Positions 40,343 through 48,522 of a stretch of DNA of 64,000 nucleotides are shown piece after piece. Position 1 is the stretch's first letter. Every line of letters begins with the position of its first letter. The notes beneath the pieces are model-generated. The model did no database searches and had not been told where the DNA came from. It saw only the letters and a list, made by a program, of their open reading frames with translations. The DNA comes from Spongisporangium articulatum (lineage in GTDB: Bacteria; Actinomycetota; Actinomycetes; Actinomycetales; Kineosporiaceae), in contig NZ_JBITLV010000003.1 of NCBI RefSeq assembly GCF_044465595.1, forward strand, positions 62,001 through 126,000, in the 5' to 3' direction. A program made the translations under genes and the position numbers.

Positions 40343-41970
40343 CCGACGTGACCGACGTGACCGTGGACGACGTGCGTACGACGAACGCCACGGCGGACGC
40401 GGTGGTGATCGGCGCCGGGCCCAACGGACTCGTCGCCGCGGCGATGCTGGCGGACGCCGGATGGGACGTCTGCGTGCTGGAGGCGGCCGACGAGGTCGGC
40501 GGGGCGGTGAAGTCACAGGAACTGCAGCCCGGGTACGTCACCGACCTCTACAGCGCCTTCTACCCGATGGCTGCCGCGTCGCCCTACATCCGGGCCCTGG
40601 CGCTGGAGGACCACGGGCTGACCTGGCGACACGCCCCGGCCGTCCTGGCCCACCCGTCCGGACCCGACGCCGACGCCGCCGCGGTCCTGTACCGCGACCC
40701 CCACCGGACCGCCGACGGTCTGGACCGGGACCACCCCGGCGACGGCCGGGCCTGGCTGGACCTGCTGGCGCAGTGGCAGCGAATCCGTGAACCCTTCCTG
40801 CACCTGCTCTTCTCGCCCTTCCCACCCGTACGCGGGACCGTCGGGCTACTGCGCGCCGTGGGCACCCGCGACGCCCTTCGGCTGGCCCGCACCCTGATGC
40901 TGCCGGTCGCCCGGCTCGGCACCGAACTGTTCGGCGGGCGGCACGGCCCGCTCCTGCTGACCGGCAACGCGATGCACGCCGACGTTCCCGTCGTGGCGCC
41001 GGGCAGCGGCGCGTTCGGCTGGCTGATGAGCATGCTCGCCCAGGACGTCGGGTTCCCGGTGCCGGAGGGAGGTGCCGGACGGTTGGCCGCCGCGCTGCTA
41101 CGGCGCGCCGAGAGCGCGGGCGCCCAGGTCGTCACGGGTTGCCAGGTCGAGGGCGTCGAGGTCCGCGGCGGCCGGGCCGTCGGCGTGCGGCTGGCCGGCG
41201 GCGGCCGGCTCCGGGCCCGACGCGCGGTGCTGGCGGACGTCGCGGCGCCCACCCTGTACCGCAGCCTCCTGCCGGCCGACGCCGTCCCCCGGCGGCTGCT
41301 GGAGGAGATCGACGGGCTTTTCACGGCGGACCTACCGACGGTGAAGGTGAACTGGGCGGTGCGCGGCCGGGTCCCCTGGCAAGTGCCTGGGCTGGCTGAG
41401 GCCGGCACCCTGCACGTCGGCGCCGACAACGGCCAGCTCGCGCTGTGGTCGGCGGCGCTGAGCACCGGCCAACCGAGCGACATCACGTTCCAGCTGATGG
41501 GGCAACTCGCCGTCGCCGACCCGACCCGAGCCCCCGAAGGGCACGAGACCCTCTGGGCCTACAGCCATCTCCCTCGCGGTAACCCCGACGCCGGAGCGGC
41601 CGAACGCCTGGCCGAGCGGATGGAGGAGACGGTCGAACGCCATGCGCCGGGCTTCCGCGACCTCATCGGCACCCGCCTGCGGCAGCTCCCGCAGGATCTC
41701 GAGGCCGACGACGCCAACCTCCTCGACGGCGCCATCAACGGGGGCACCGCCCAGCTGTTCCAGCAGCTGGTGTTCCGGCCGACGCCGGGCCTCGGGCGAC
41801 CGGAGACACCGGTCGCCGGGCTCTATCTGGCCAGTGCCGGAGCCCACCCGGGGGGCGGGGTGCACGGTGGCCCGGGCGGCATCGCGGCCACGGCGGTGCT
41901 GCACGGAGCGGCCCTCGCAGGCAGCGGCGCCCGCGCCCTGGCCCGGACGACCCGCTGGCTGGCCGGGTGA
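40339..41970 (+). CDS. FAD-dependent oxidoreductase (phytoene dehydrogenase-like)
   Basis: A 543-residue flavoprotein of the CrtI/COG1233 type. The dinucleotide fold VVIGAGPNGLVAAAMLADAGWDV with the acidic end EAADEVGGAVKS is at residues 18-55; the C-terminal FAD segment reads AGLYLASAGAHPGGGVHGGPG. The middle part (PEGGAGRLAAALLRRAE, VTGCQVEGVEV) is typical. No carotenoid genes are nearby, so the substrate is unknown; members include carotenoid and other polyene desaturases. ATG 40339 overlaps the stop of the frameshifted gene and has GAGGAGA upstream. It is convergent with the SnoaL-like gene. Confidence 0.87.
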   Translation: MTDVTDVTVDDVRTTNATADAVVIGAGPNGLVAAAMLADAGWDVCVLEAADEVGGAVKSQELQPGYVTDLYSAFYPMAAASPYIRALALEDHGLTWRHAPAVLAHPSGPDADAAAVLYRDPHRTADGLDRDHPGDGRAWLDLLAQWQRIREPFLHLLFSPFPPVRGTVGLLRAVGTRDALRLARTLMLPVARLGTELFGGRHGPLLLTGNAMHADVPVVAPGSGAFGWLMSMLAQDVGFPVPEGGAGRLAAALLRRAESAGAQVVTGCQVEGVEVRGGRAVGVRLAGGGRLRARRAVLADVAAPTLYRSLLPADAVPRRLLEEIDGLFTADLPTVKVNWAVRGRVPWQVPGLAEAGTLHVGADNGQLALWSAALSTGQPSDITFQLMGQLAVADPTRAPEGHETLWAYSHLPRGNPDAGAAERLAERMEETVERHAPGFRDLIGTRLRQLPQDLEADDANLLDGAINGGTAQLFQQLVFRPTPGLGRPETPVAGLYLASAGAHPGGGVHGGPGGIAATAVLHGAALAGSGARALARTTRWLAG

Positions 41971-41986
41971 ACCGGATGGAACGTGG

Positions 41987-42403
41987 TCAGGGCTCCCGGT
42001 ACAGCTTGAGGTCCGAGCCGGGTTCCGGTGTGTGCTGGCGCATGGCCAGCGCCCACGCCCCCACCCAGGTGTACACGCTGGAGACGCGCGCCCGGTAGCC
42101 GACACCGTCGGCATCCGTGGCCTCCACCCGGTACGACAGCACGGCCGTCTCCTGATTGATCAGCACTCCACGGCGAGACCCCAACGCATACGAGGACCAC
42201 AGGGGACGGGCCTCCCACTCGCGCAACAACTGCTCGCGCGTCAGGACGACTCCGGGGAGGACCACGAAGGCGTCGGCCGTCAGCACGCGGGCCAGGTACC
42301 GGGGCACATCACCGGTGACGCCGGCGGCCCAGAACTCCTCCTCGAGGCCCCACGTCTCCTCCATCCACCCGTCCCGCGCTCGTCGGCTGCACGATTCATG
42401 CAT
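41987..42403 (-). CDS. SnoaL/DUF4440-like NTF2-fold protein
   Basis: A 138-residue small NTF2-fold protein: LEEEFWAAGVTGDVPRYLARVL, then ADAFVVLPGVVLTREQLL, then strands VLINQETAVLSYRVEA and YRARVSSVYTWVGAWALAMRQHTP. The family includes enzymes and ligand-binding proteins without one reaction. I choose ATG 42403 (13 residues before the alternative ATG 42364) because no RBS exists for either, and an ATATGC -10-like element lies five bases upstream of a start at 42403. The start overlaps an 18-bp palindrome, and the divergent gene is a MarR regulator, suggesting MarR control. Confidence 0.75.
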   Translation of the reverse strand: MHESCSRRARDGWMEETWGLEEEFWAAGVTGDVPRYLARVLTADAFVVLPGVVLTREQLLREWEARPLWSSYALGSRRGVLINQETAVLSYRVEATDADGVGYRARVSSVYTWVGAWALAMRQHTPEPGSDLKLYREP

Positions 42404-42407
42404 CGTG
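42390..42407. promoter_or_regulatory. Operator-like palindrome over the SnoaL-like start
   Basis: CACGATTCATGCATCGTG: perfect outer arms CACGAT/ATCGTG around TCATGC. It covers the start codon region of the minus-strand gene and is 113 bp from the MarR start. The same layout (CATAAT/ATTATG around CCATGC) recurs at 51933. Confidence 0.6.
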
Positions 42408-42507
42408 GCATATGTCGGTGCTCGACACGGATCCGTCGACCCCGGTCGTACGCCGCAGGCGTCGCAACGGGACGGGCGTCGTACCGGGAGTCCGGCCGCG
42501 AGGCTCA

Positions 42508-42513
42508 TATAGT
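42508..42513 (+). promoter_or_regulatory. -10 element for a leaderless MarR transcript
   Basis: TATAGT ends six bases before ATG 42520; no RBS is present. The element and its sequence ATAGTG(G)ATTCATG resemble the promoters at 43121 and 48496. Confidence 0.6.
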
Positions 42514-42519
42514 GGATTC

Positions 42520-43038
42520 ATGGCTCCCCGACCCCTCGCCCGAGCGGCAGCGTCGCCCTCGCCGGCGCCCGGCCCCGGTGATCTGGACCGCGCGACCGAG
42601 GCGGCCATGGTCGCCTCCCGGGCGCTGCTCGGGGTGGTGGCCGTCTCGCTGCAGCCCGTCCTCGACAAGGTCACCGTGCCGCAGTTCCGCGCGCTCGTGC
42701 TGCTCGACACCCTCGGGCCCAGCCGTACGGGTGCGCTCGCGGAGCGCCTCGGCATCCATCAGTCCACCTTCAGCCGGACGGCCGACCGGCTGGTCGCCGC
42801 GGGCCTGGTCCGGCGCCTACCCAACCCCAACAGCCGCCGCGAGGTATTGGTGTCGTTGACGGCCTCTGGCCGTCGGCTGGTCACACGGGTCATGCAGCGG
42901 CGCACGGAACACATCCGCGCCGCCCTGGAGCCGCTCACCCCGCAGCAGCGACGGACCGTGCTCGAGGGCATGCAGCTGCTCGCCGTCGCTCTCGACGAGC
43001 CCGGTTACGAGGCGGCCGCCGCGCAGATCGGCGCCTGA
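42520..43038 (+). CDS. MarR-family transcriptional regulator
   Basis: A 172-residue winged-helix regulator. After an Ala/Pro-rich start, the dimerisation helix SRALLGVVAVSLQPVLDKVT leads to VPQFRALVLLDTLGPSRTGALAERL, the recognition helix IHQSTFSRTADRLVAAGLV and the wing NSRREVLVSLTASGRRLV. The ATG at 42520 follows a -10 by six bases, so the mRNA is probably leaderless; the same frame is open further upstream to 42412. It may act on the palindromes at 42390 and 51933 and possibly on those at 43130 and 48505. MarR ligands are often phenolics or oxidants; the ligand is unknown. Confidence 0.88.
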   Translation: MAPRPLARAAASPSPAPGPGDLDRATEAAMVASRALLGVVAVSLQPVLDKVTVPQFRALVLLDTLGPSRTGALAERLGIHQSTFSRTADRLVAAGLVRRLPNPNSRREVLVSLTASGRRLVTRVMQRRTEHIRAALEPLTPQQRRTVLEGMQLLAVALDEPGYEAAAAQIGA

Positions 43039-43120
43039 GCGCCAACCCCCCGCACCGTCCGACCGGGCGGTAGCAGGGGTACAGGGTGACCGGCCCGGTT
43101 GCGAGGGGCCGCCGTCGCCG

Positions 43121-43147
43121 CATAGTGATCCGTGTATCCGTACACGG
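43121..43147 (+). promoter_or_regulatory. -10 and palindromic operator, twin of the site at 48496
   Basis: CATAGT (43121-43126) is followed by the palindrome CCGTGTATCCGTACACGG (43130-43147), arms CCGTGTA/TACACGG. The 26 bases from ATAGTGAT match the 48497-48522 site with five transitions only. A GTG at 43132 sits six bases after the -10, as the ATG does at 48507; here it opens only a 23-codon frame that ends at 43203. Confidence 0.6.
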
Positions 43148-43239
43148 GTCTACCGGTGCTCCTGAGCCCGCGCTCGGACCCCGGAGCGAGAGGTGGGCGG
43201 TGACAGCGACCGGTCGCGCGACAAGGGCGCCAGGCCGAC

Positions 43240-43507
43240 TCCGCCTCACGCGCGGCCCGGGAGGACTACCGGGGCCGGTTGCGATCCCCACAAGAGCTCG
43301 GGCGACGTCATCGCCGCCGCGGAGCGGGACGGGACCGGCAGTGACCCCCGCTCACGGACCGGGCGGTATGCCGCAGCCTTGGAAGAGGCCGCCGGCGCTG
43401 AGCGTGAGGTGGTCCTGATCGCCCGCGGTCGCGGTCGCGTCAGCCCGGCGGCCGCCGACGCCGGGCTCGCGGACATCGAGGCCCGCGCCGCCCGGAACTG
43501 GCTCTGA
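43240..43507 (+). pseudogene. Remnant of a Na+/H+ antiporter C-terminal tail
   Basis: Two frames together give ARAAREDYRGRLRSPQEL (about 43243-43300) and, after a frameshift near 43300, SGDVIAAAERD, AAALEEAAGAEREVVLIA and RGRGRVSPAAADAGLADIEA. This R-x-VL-x-x-RG-x-x-S helix pattern is typical of the cytosolic tail of CPA1-type antiporters; the membrane part is missing. The last frame ends two bases before the AI-2E transporter ATG, so the neighbour may once have been the second gene of the operon. Assignment rests on pattern memory and is tentative. Confidence 0.5.
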
Positions 43508-43508
43508 C

Positions 43509-44573
43509 ATGGTCCCCGAACGGCTCACCCGGGCCTCAGGCTGGGCGCTGCACCTGATGATCCTGGCCGTCGCCCTGTGGGTGGCGCTGCAGATCTTCCT
43601 GCGCCTGAGCCTGCTCACCGTCCCGTTCGCCGCCAGCCTGCTCCTGGTCGCGCTGATCCGCCCACCGGTGGCCTTCCTGCGCCGGCGCGGCCTGGCGCCC
43701 GGGCCGGCCGCGGCACTCAGCGCGCTCGCCCTGGCGCTCATCGTCGGGTGCGCGATCGCCGGGGTCGCCGTCCGGGTGGCCGGCCAGGCCCCGCAGCTCG
43801 TCGACGAGTTCACCCGGGCCCTGCGCACCCTGCCCGTCGACCAGGCGACGTTGCAGGACTGGCAGCAGCGGGCCGCGGACGCCGCCGAGGGGCGTGGAGG
43901 CGCCGCCGCCCAGGTCCTGTCCGGGCTCCGGACGGGGGTGGAGACCCTGAGCGGCCTCGCCCTGACCCTGTTCTTCACCGTCTACCTGGCCTATGACGGC
44001 GAAGGCGTATGGCGGTGGTTCGTCGAACTGTTCCCACCGGCGGCACGAACCGGCGTCCAGGCCCGCGGCCTCGCGGTGTGGGCCGCCGTCTCCGCCTGGG
44101 TCCGCGCCACCGCGCTCGTGGCTCTGTTCCACGGCGTGGTCGTGGGCGCCACCTTGGCCCTCATGCACGTGCCGCTGTTCCTGTCCCTCGCCTTCCTCGT
44201 GTTCCTGGGCAGCTTCGTCCCCATCCTGGGGGCCTTCCTGTTCGGCGGTGTCGCCGTCCTCGTCACCTTCGCCACCCAGGGGCCGGTCAGCGCCCTCGTG
44301 CTCCTCGGCATATTGATCATCGACAACCAGATCGAGGCCCACCTGCTGGAACCGTTCCTGGTCGGGCGGTTCGTCTCGCTCCACCCGATCACCGTGGTGG
44401 CCGCGGTCACCGGCGGCGGGCTCATCGCGGGGCTGCAGGGTGCTGTGTTCGCGGTGCCGCTGTGCGCCGCCGTCCATGCCGGGCTCCAGCAGCCGGGCGC
44501 CCCGCCATCTCCCCCGCCCGACCAGCCGCCCGACCAGCCGCCCGACCAACCGCCCGACGACGAAGGAGGCTGA
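43509..44573 (+). CDS. AI-2E family transporter (PerM-like)
   Basis: A 354-residue membrane protein with about eight helices: MILAVALWVALQIFLRLSLL at the start and the family's late signature FLVFLGSFVPILGAFLFGG, GILIIDNQIEAHLLEPFLVG and SLHPITVVAAVTGGGL. The family exports small molecules or ions in antiport with Na or H; only some members move AI-2. The C-terminus has four PPDQ-type repeats encoded by a 12-bp tandem repeat. No good RBS is seen; ATG 43509 follows the stop of the antiporter remnant by one base. Confidence 0.9.
   Translation: MVPERLTRASGWALHLMILAVALWVALQIFLRLSLLTVPFAASLLLVALIRPPVAFLRRRGLAPGPAAALSALALALIVGCAIAGVAVRVAGQAPQLVDEFTRALRTLPVDQATLQDWQQRAADAAEGRGGAAAQVLSGLRTGVETLSGLALTLFFTVYLAYDGEGVWRWFVELFPPAARTGVQARGLAVWAAVSAWVRATALVALFHGVVVGATLALMHVPLFLSLAFLVFLGSFVPILGAFLFGGVAVLVTFATQGPVSALVLLGILIIDNQIEAHLLEPFLVGRFVSLHPITVVAAVTGGGLIAGLQGAVFAVPLCAAVHAGLQQPGAPPSPPPDQPPDQPPDQPPDDEGG
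44516..44563 (+). repeat. 12-bp tandem repeat coding a PPDQ tail
   Basis: About four copies of a unit like CGCCCGACCAGC run in frame at the end of the AI-2E gene, giving Pro-Pro-Asp-Gln repeats. Slippage is the likely origin. Confidence 0.7.
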
Positions 44574-44599
44574 CCCCCGACGCGTCCAGGGTGCCGAGG

Positions 44600-44641
44600 C
44601 CGCCCGTCAGCCGCCCGTCAGCCGCCCCGTCAGCCGCCCGA
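44600..44641 (-). repeat. 11-12-bp direct repeats between convergent genes
   Basis: About three copies of CGCCCGTCAGC in a row, overlapping the last codons of the lipoprotein gene. They are related to, but not the same as, the 12-bp repeat at 44516. No hairpin of note. Confidence 0.5.
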
Positions 44642-45262
44642 GGGCGGGTCGTCGAGGAGGGTCTGGTAGTCGGCGGCGACCAGTTCCCGGGTCGTCAGGG
44701 CTCCGGACGGCAACGGCGCGTCCACCGGCTGGCCGCGTCGCTGCAGGCGGACCGCGCGGACCCCGGGGACGGCCGTCACGGTCAGCACGATCTGGCCGAC
44801 CGCGACCGCCAACCGGTCGGCGGCCTGCACCGGCGTCCCCTCGGAGAGGTCGACGGTCAGGATGCCGGAACGCGGACCGCCGGCCTGCAGCCGGACACCG
44901 GTGGGCAGCGCCGAGCCCAGTCCGGTGCGACGCTCCTCATCGGATGGGCCCGCGGCCAGCTGGTCGAGCAGGCTCTGCACGGTACTCACGGACGCATCGA
45001 CCGGTCGCGCCCTGGGCACCATGCGGATCCGCCCGTCGCCTGCGACCAGCGCGATCCGGGTCCTCCGGGCCGCGGCCGGTGCGAGGCTGGTGACGGCGCC
45101 GGCATCTGGGGCCGCCGTGTTCAGCAGCCCGTAGGGCACCCTCGCAGTGGCCGCCACCGTCGAGGTGCCTCCCGTCGGGACTCCGCAGGCGGCGACGGCC
45201 ACCACGACAGCGACCGGCGCCAGCCGGCGCGCGACGACCCGCCGACCCGTCGTCAGGCTCAC
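44630..45262 (-). CDS. GerMN-domain lipoprotein
   Basis: A 210-residue lipoprotein: signal peptide RRLAPVAVVVAVAACGV with lipobox VAACG (Cys after about 20 residues), then a GerMN-like domain (RIRMVPRARPVD, TVQSLLDQLAAGPSDEE, LTVDLSEGTPVQAADRLAVA, LTVTAVPGVRAVRL). In actinobacteria, LpqB-type GerMN lipoproteins are encoded right after sensor kinases (MtrB-LpqB) and tune them. GTG 45262 overlaps the kinase stop (GTGA). It lacks the C-terminal beta-propeller of LpqB, so it is a short version. Confidence 0.85.
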   Translation of the reverse strand: MSLTTGRRVVARRLAPVAVVVAVAACGVPTGGTSTVAATARVPYGLLNTAAPDAGAVTSLAPAAARRTRIALVAGDGRIRMVPRARPVDASVSTVQSLLDQLAAGPSDEERRTGLGSALPTGVRLQAGGPRSGILTVDLSEGTPVQAADRLAVAVGQIVLTVTAVPGVRAVRLQRRGQPVDAPLPSGALTTRELVAADYQTLLDDPPSGG

Positions 45263-46644
45263 GATCCCACCTCTCTGGGCAGCTGGACGACGAAGCGCGC
45301 GCCGGCGCCCGCGGCGTCCTCGCACCAGACGACGCCGCCATGACGGCGAACGGTCTCGGCCACGATGCTCAGGCCCAGACCGGTGCCCTGGACCGACCCC
45401 CGCGAGGTCTCGATGCGGGCGAACCGGGCGAAGATCCGGTCCTTGTCGGCGTCGGGCACCCCCGGACCGTCGTCCTCGACCGTAAGCAGCACCAGGGCGC
45501 GATCCGCGTCGATGCGCACCGTCACGGCGGTCGGCCCTCCGGCGTAGTGGTCGGCGTTCGACAGCAGGTTGACGACGGTCCGCTCGAGAAGTGCCCTCTC
45601 GGCGCGTACGACCGGGGGCAGGGCGTGCGTCTCGTCGCGCAGCAGCGACTCCGGACGGCCCTCCCGCCGGAGGATCTCGCGGACCAGGTTCGCCAGGTCG
45701 GTCACGGAGCGACGGTCGGAGTCCTCGCCGTCCGCGTCGAGCCGGGCCAGGACCAGGAGGTCCTGCAGCGTGGTCTGGAACCGCCCGAGTTCGGTGCGCA
45801 CCAGGTCGAGAGTGGTGCGCGAGCGCGGTGACAGTTCGTCGCGGCGGGCCGCCAGCAGCTCGACGCCTGTGACCAGGGTGGTCAGCGGCGAGCGCAACTC
45901 GTGACTGACGTCCGCGGCGAACCGCTGTTCCCGCTCGATGCGGTCCTGGAGCGCGTCGAGCATGGCGTTGAACGAGGCGACGATGGCAAGGAGGTCGGGG
46001 TCGGTGCTCGGCGGCAGCCGGGTATCCATCCGCCCGGCGGCGATGGCGCCCGCCGCGGTGGCCACCTCGTCCAGCGGCCGCACCACCCGACGGGCCACGT
46101 AGCGGCCGAGGACCGCGGCCGCGAACGAGGTCGAGGCGCCGACCGCGGCGAGGACCGTGCGGAGGATCCGCAGGGTGCGGTCGAGCTCCGTGACGGCACT
46201 GATCTCGTAGAACTGCGCTTTCACGGCGGGCAGCGGTACGCCGACCGCCAGGGCGTGGGCGCCGTCCAGCCTCGCCCACGAAAGCCCCGGCCGGCCGGAG
46301 CCGACCACGCGGGTCAGCGGGCCGGGCAACTGCTTGCTGGTGTCGGTCAGGTCCGACGAGTACCACTGTCCGCCGACGGCGACGAGAATCCGCGCGTCGG
46401 GGCGGGGAGCGATGTCGTTCAGGACGTCGGACGGGTCGACGCCCGCCGTCAGCAACCGGTCGCGGACGTAGCCCGCCTCGGCGTAGGCCTGCCGCAGGGC
46501 CGATCGCTCGCGCTGTTGGAGGAGGTAGCCACGCGCGACGACGTAGGTGGTGCTGGCGAGCACCACGGAGGAGAGCAGGGCCGCGAGGGCGAAGGCGAGC
46601 GTCGCCCGGCGACGCAGCCCGAACCGCGGCCCCCGGCCACTCAC
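45259..46644 (-). CDS. OmpR-family sensor histidine kinase
   Basis: A 461-residue kinase. An N-terminal helix (TLAFALAALLSSVVLASTTY), an extracytoplasmic sensor of about 130 residues, a second helix, HAMP (GRYVARRVVRPLDEVATAA), HisKA with His in FAADVSHELRSPLTTL, and HATPase with NLLSNADHY (N), VEDDGPGVPDADKDRIF (G1), FARIETSRG and GTGLGLSIV (G2). It is similar to MtrB/CseC. GTG start. It pairs with the response regulator upstream and the lipoprotein downstream, forming a cell-envelope-type signalling unit; signal unknown. Confidence 0.92.
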   Translation of the reverse strand: MSGRGPRFGLRRRATLAFALAALLSSVVLASTTYVVARGYLLQQRERSALRQAYAEAGYVRDRLLTAGVDPSDVLNDIAPRPDARILVAVGGQWYSSDLTDTSKQLPGPLTRVVGSGRPGLSWARLDGAHALAVGVPLPAVKAQFYEISAVTELDRTLRILRTVLAAVGASTSFAAAVLGRYVARRVVRPLDEVATAAGAIAAGRMDTRLPPSTDPDLLAIVASFNAMLDALQDRIEREQRFAADVSHELRSPLTTLVTGVELLAARRDELSPRSRTTLDLVRTELGRFQTTLQDLLVLARLDADGEDSDRRSVTDLANLVREILRREGRPESLLRDETHALPPVVRAERALLERTVVNLLSNADHYAGGPTAVTVRIDADRALVLLTVEDDGPGVPDADKDRIFARFARIETSRGSVQGTGLGLSIVAETVRRHGGVVWCEDAAGAGARFVVQLPREVGS

Positions 46645-46677
46645 GCGTTCCCGCTCACGGGTCGGTCACGGGTCGGC

Positions 46678-47388
46678 TCACGGGTCCGGCTCCGCGTCGA
46701 GGCGATAGCCCAGACCGCGCACGGTCACCACCACCCGCGGATCGGCCGGGTCGCGTTCGATCTTCGTCCGCAGCCGCCGGATGTGGACGTCCACGATGCG
46801 TTCGTCACCGAAGAAGCCGCGGTCCCAGACCCGCTCCAGCAGCACCGGGCGGGCCAGCACCCGCCCCGGCACCGCAGCCAGCTCGCACAGCAGCCGGAAC
46901 TCGGTCAGCGTCAGGTTCACCGGTTGGTCTCCGCGCACGACCCGCCCGGCCTCGGGCCACAGCACGAGCGGCCGCTCGGGCGGCCCGTCCAGGCGGACGG
47001 CCGGCCCGGCGTCCACCTCCTGCGTGCGTCCTCGCCGTCGCAGCGCTCGCAGCCGCGCCGTGATCTCACGCAACTGGAAGGGCTTGGTGACGTAGTCGTC
47101 CGCCCCGGCCTCCAGGGCGGTGACGATGTCGTACGTGTCGTCGCGCGCACTGACCACGACGATGGGTGCGTCGTGGAACTGGCGGACCCGGTGGATGAAG
47201 GTCAGGCCGTCCATCCCGCCGAGCATCAGGTCGACGAGCATGAGCCCCACGTCGGCGCCAGCGCCCTGCAGATGGGTCAGCGCCGCCTCCGCCCGAGAGT
47301 GCTCCGTCACCTCGTAGCCCTCGTCCTCCAACCCCATCCGCAGGGTCGTGCGGATGCCGTCGTCGTCCTCCAGTAGCAGCAACCGCAC
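46678..47388 (-). CDS. OmpR-family response regulator
   Basis: A 236-residue regulator: acidic pocket LLLEDDDGI, phospho-Asp in LMLVDLMLGGMDG (about residue 52), Thr/Ser in VVVSARDD, Lys in VTKPFQLRE, then a winged helix (LTLTEFRLLCELAAVPGRVL, IVDVHIRRLRTKI). GTG start at 47388. The kinase gene follows after 33 bp. The target genes are not visible here. Confidence 0.93.
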   Translation of the reverse strand: MRLLLLEDDDGIRTTLRMGLEDEGYEVTEHSRAEAALTHLQGAGADVGLMLVDLMLGGMDGLTFIHRVRQFHDAPIVVVSARDDTYDIVTALEAGADDYVTKPFQLREITARLRALRRRGRTQEVDAGPAVRLDGPPERPLVLWPEAGRVVRGDQPVNLTLTEFRLLCELAAVPGRVLARPVLLERVWDRGFFGDERIVDVHIRRLRTKIERDPADPRVVVTVRGLGYRLDAEPDP

Positions 47389-47500
47389 GGGTTCATGCTG
47401 CCACCGGGGCGGGAAACCGCCGCGCCCGGAGGCCCTTCGTCATGAAACCGCAAAGCGGTCGGCGGACGGTTCGCAAAGCGGCTCGGGCATCGTCGAGGGC

Positions 47501-47854
47501 GTGGACACGAGGGACGGAGCGCTCCCCGAGCGCGGTAGGGACGACATCGAGGTCCGGCTCGACCGGGCCCGTCCGGTACACGGCATGACCGCTCTGCGGG
47601 ACGCCGTGATCGATGTCGTGCGCTCGGGCTCGCCGGTGCTGCGGGTGGACGTCGCAGCACTCGGAGAACTCTCCTCGACCACGGTGACCGCCCTGCTCTG
47701 GGCCCAGCGACGATGCCGGGCCCGGGGCGGAGTGGTCGTGCTCAGCGGCGTCGACCGGCGCAACCGCCGGATCCTCGAACAGTCGGGGTTGGCCCGCGTC
47801 CTCCCCGTCGAGGAGCCTGCGTCGGCGCTCGTGCGGAGGCGAGCCTCCGCATGA
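47501..47854 (+). CDS. STAS-domain protein
   Basis: A 117-residue STAS protein: DIEVRLDRARPVHGMTALRD, the core strand VLRVDVAALGELSSTTVTAL and the strand GVVVLSGVDRRNRRILEQSG. The switch region LSSTTV carries Ser/Thr suited to phosphorylation. GTG 47501 is my start; others lie at 47585 (ATG). The stop overlaps the next ATG (ATGA), coupling it to a PP2C-like protein. STAS plus PP2C pairs belong to sigma-factor partner switching, but no anti-sigma kinase is nearby. Confidence 0.72.
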   Translation: MDTRDGALPERGRDDIEVRLDRARPVHGMTALRDAVIDVVRSGSPVLRVDVAALGELSSTTVTALLWAQRRCRARGGVVVLSGVDRRNRRILEQSGLARVLPVEEPASALVRRRASA

Positions 47855-48450
47855 GCGCCGGCCCGGAGCTCATGGTCCGCCCGGGCCTGCCGGGACCGCA
47901 CCACGCCCGGACCGCCTGGTCCGCGGCGATGGCGAGCCATGCCCCCGGTCATGCCTTCGCCGTCGAGCGTCGGGACCGCCTGCGGGTGGTCCTCCTGGAG
48001 TGGGGTTCGACGCTCGTGCCGGTGGTGGGCCGCGAGGGCGTGGCGGCGCGTCAGCGCCTGCGCGAGCGATGCCGGTACGGGCGCCCGGACGAGATCGCCG
48101 ACTCGTTGGCCGCACCGGCGACGTGGCGGCGGGGTTGTTCGGGCGTGACGGTGGTGGACCTGCGGGCCGACGGATGGCTGGACCTCGCCTCCCGCGGCGG
48201 GCCGCCGCCGGTCGTGGTCCACCCCGACCGGCCGGCCGAGACGCTCTGCGACGCAACGTCACCCGGGGTGCGCTGCCGGGTGGCTCCGGACGACGTACTG
48301 CTGCTCTGCTCGGCCGCCTTCCTCGAAGAGCCCCCGGACGTGCTGGCGTCGCTGCGCGACCACCCCGGCGCGGACGGCCTCCTCCGGCTGCGTGAAGGGC
48401 TCTTGACGGCCCCGGCGACCGGGGCGGTCGCGATGCTCGCCCAGACCTGA
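47851..48450 (+). CDS. Degenerate SpoIIE-type PP2C-like protein
   Basis: A 199-residue protein. The strand order fits the C-half of PP2C/SpoIIE phosphatases: CSGVTVVDLRADGWLDLASRG, GGPPPVVVHPD, then RVAPDDVLLLCSAAFLEEPP, where active enzymes have L-x-x-GD-x-x-LL-x-TDGL-x-E. The metal-binding Asp (TDG) is replaced by Ser-Ala-Ala, and the N-terminal GD-x-Y/F motif is absent, so catalysis is doubtful. It is coupled to the STAS gene. It may bind the STAS protein rather than dephosphorylate it; identification is tentative. Confidence 0.5.
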   Translation: MSAGPELMVRPGLPGPHHARTAWSAAMASHAPGHAFAVERRDRLRVVLLEWGSTLVPVVGREGVAARQRLRERCRYGRPDEIADSLAAPATWRRGCSGVTVVDLRADGWLDLASRGGPPPVVVHPDRPAETLCDATSPGVRCRVAPDDVLLLCSAAFLEEPPDVLASLRDHPGADGLLRLREGLLTAPATGAVAMLAQT

Positions 48451-48495
48451 ACCGCCCGACGGGTCGTCTCGGGTTGCAGCCGGCCGGTCTTCCCG

Positions 48496-48522
48496 GATAG
48501 TGATTCATGTATTCATACATGG
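48496..48522 (+). promoter_or_regulatory. -10 and palindromic operator, leaderless start
   Basis: GATAGT (48496-48501) is followed by ATG 48507. The palindrome TCATGTATTCATACATGG (48505-48522; arms CATGTA/TACATG) covers the first codons. Nearly identical to the site at 43121. Confidence 0.65.

Noticed and set aside
44516..44641. Tandem repeats as a CRISPR array
   Set aside because: Units are 11-12 bp, contiguous, without spacers, and partly coding.
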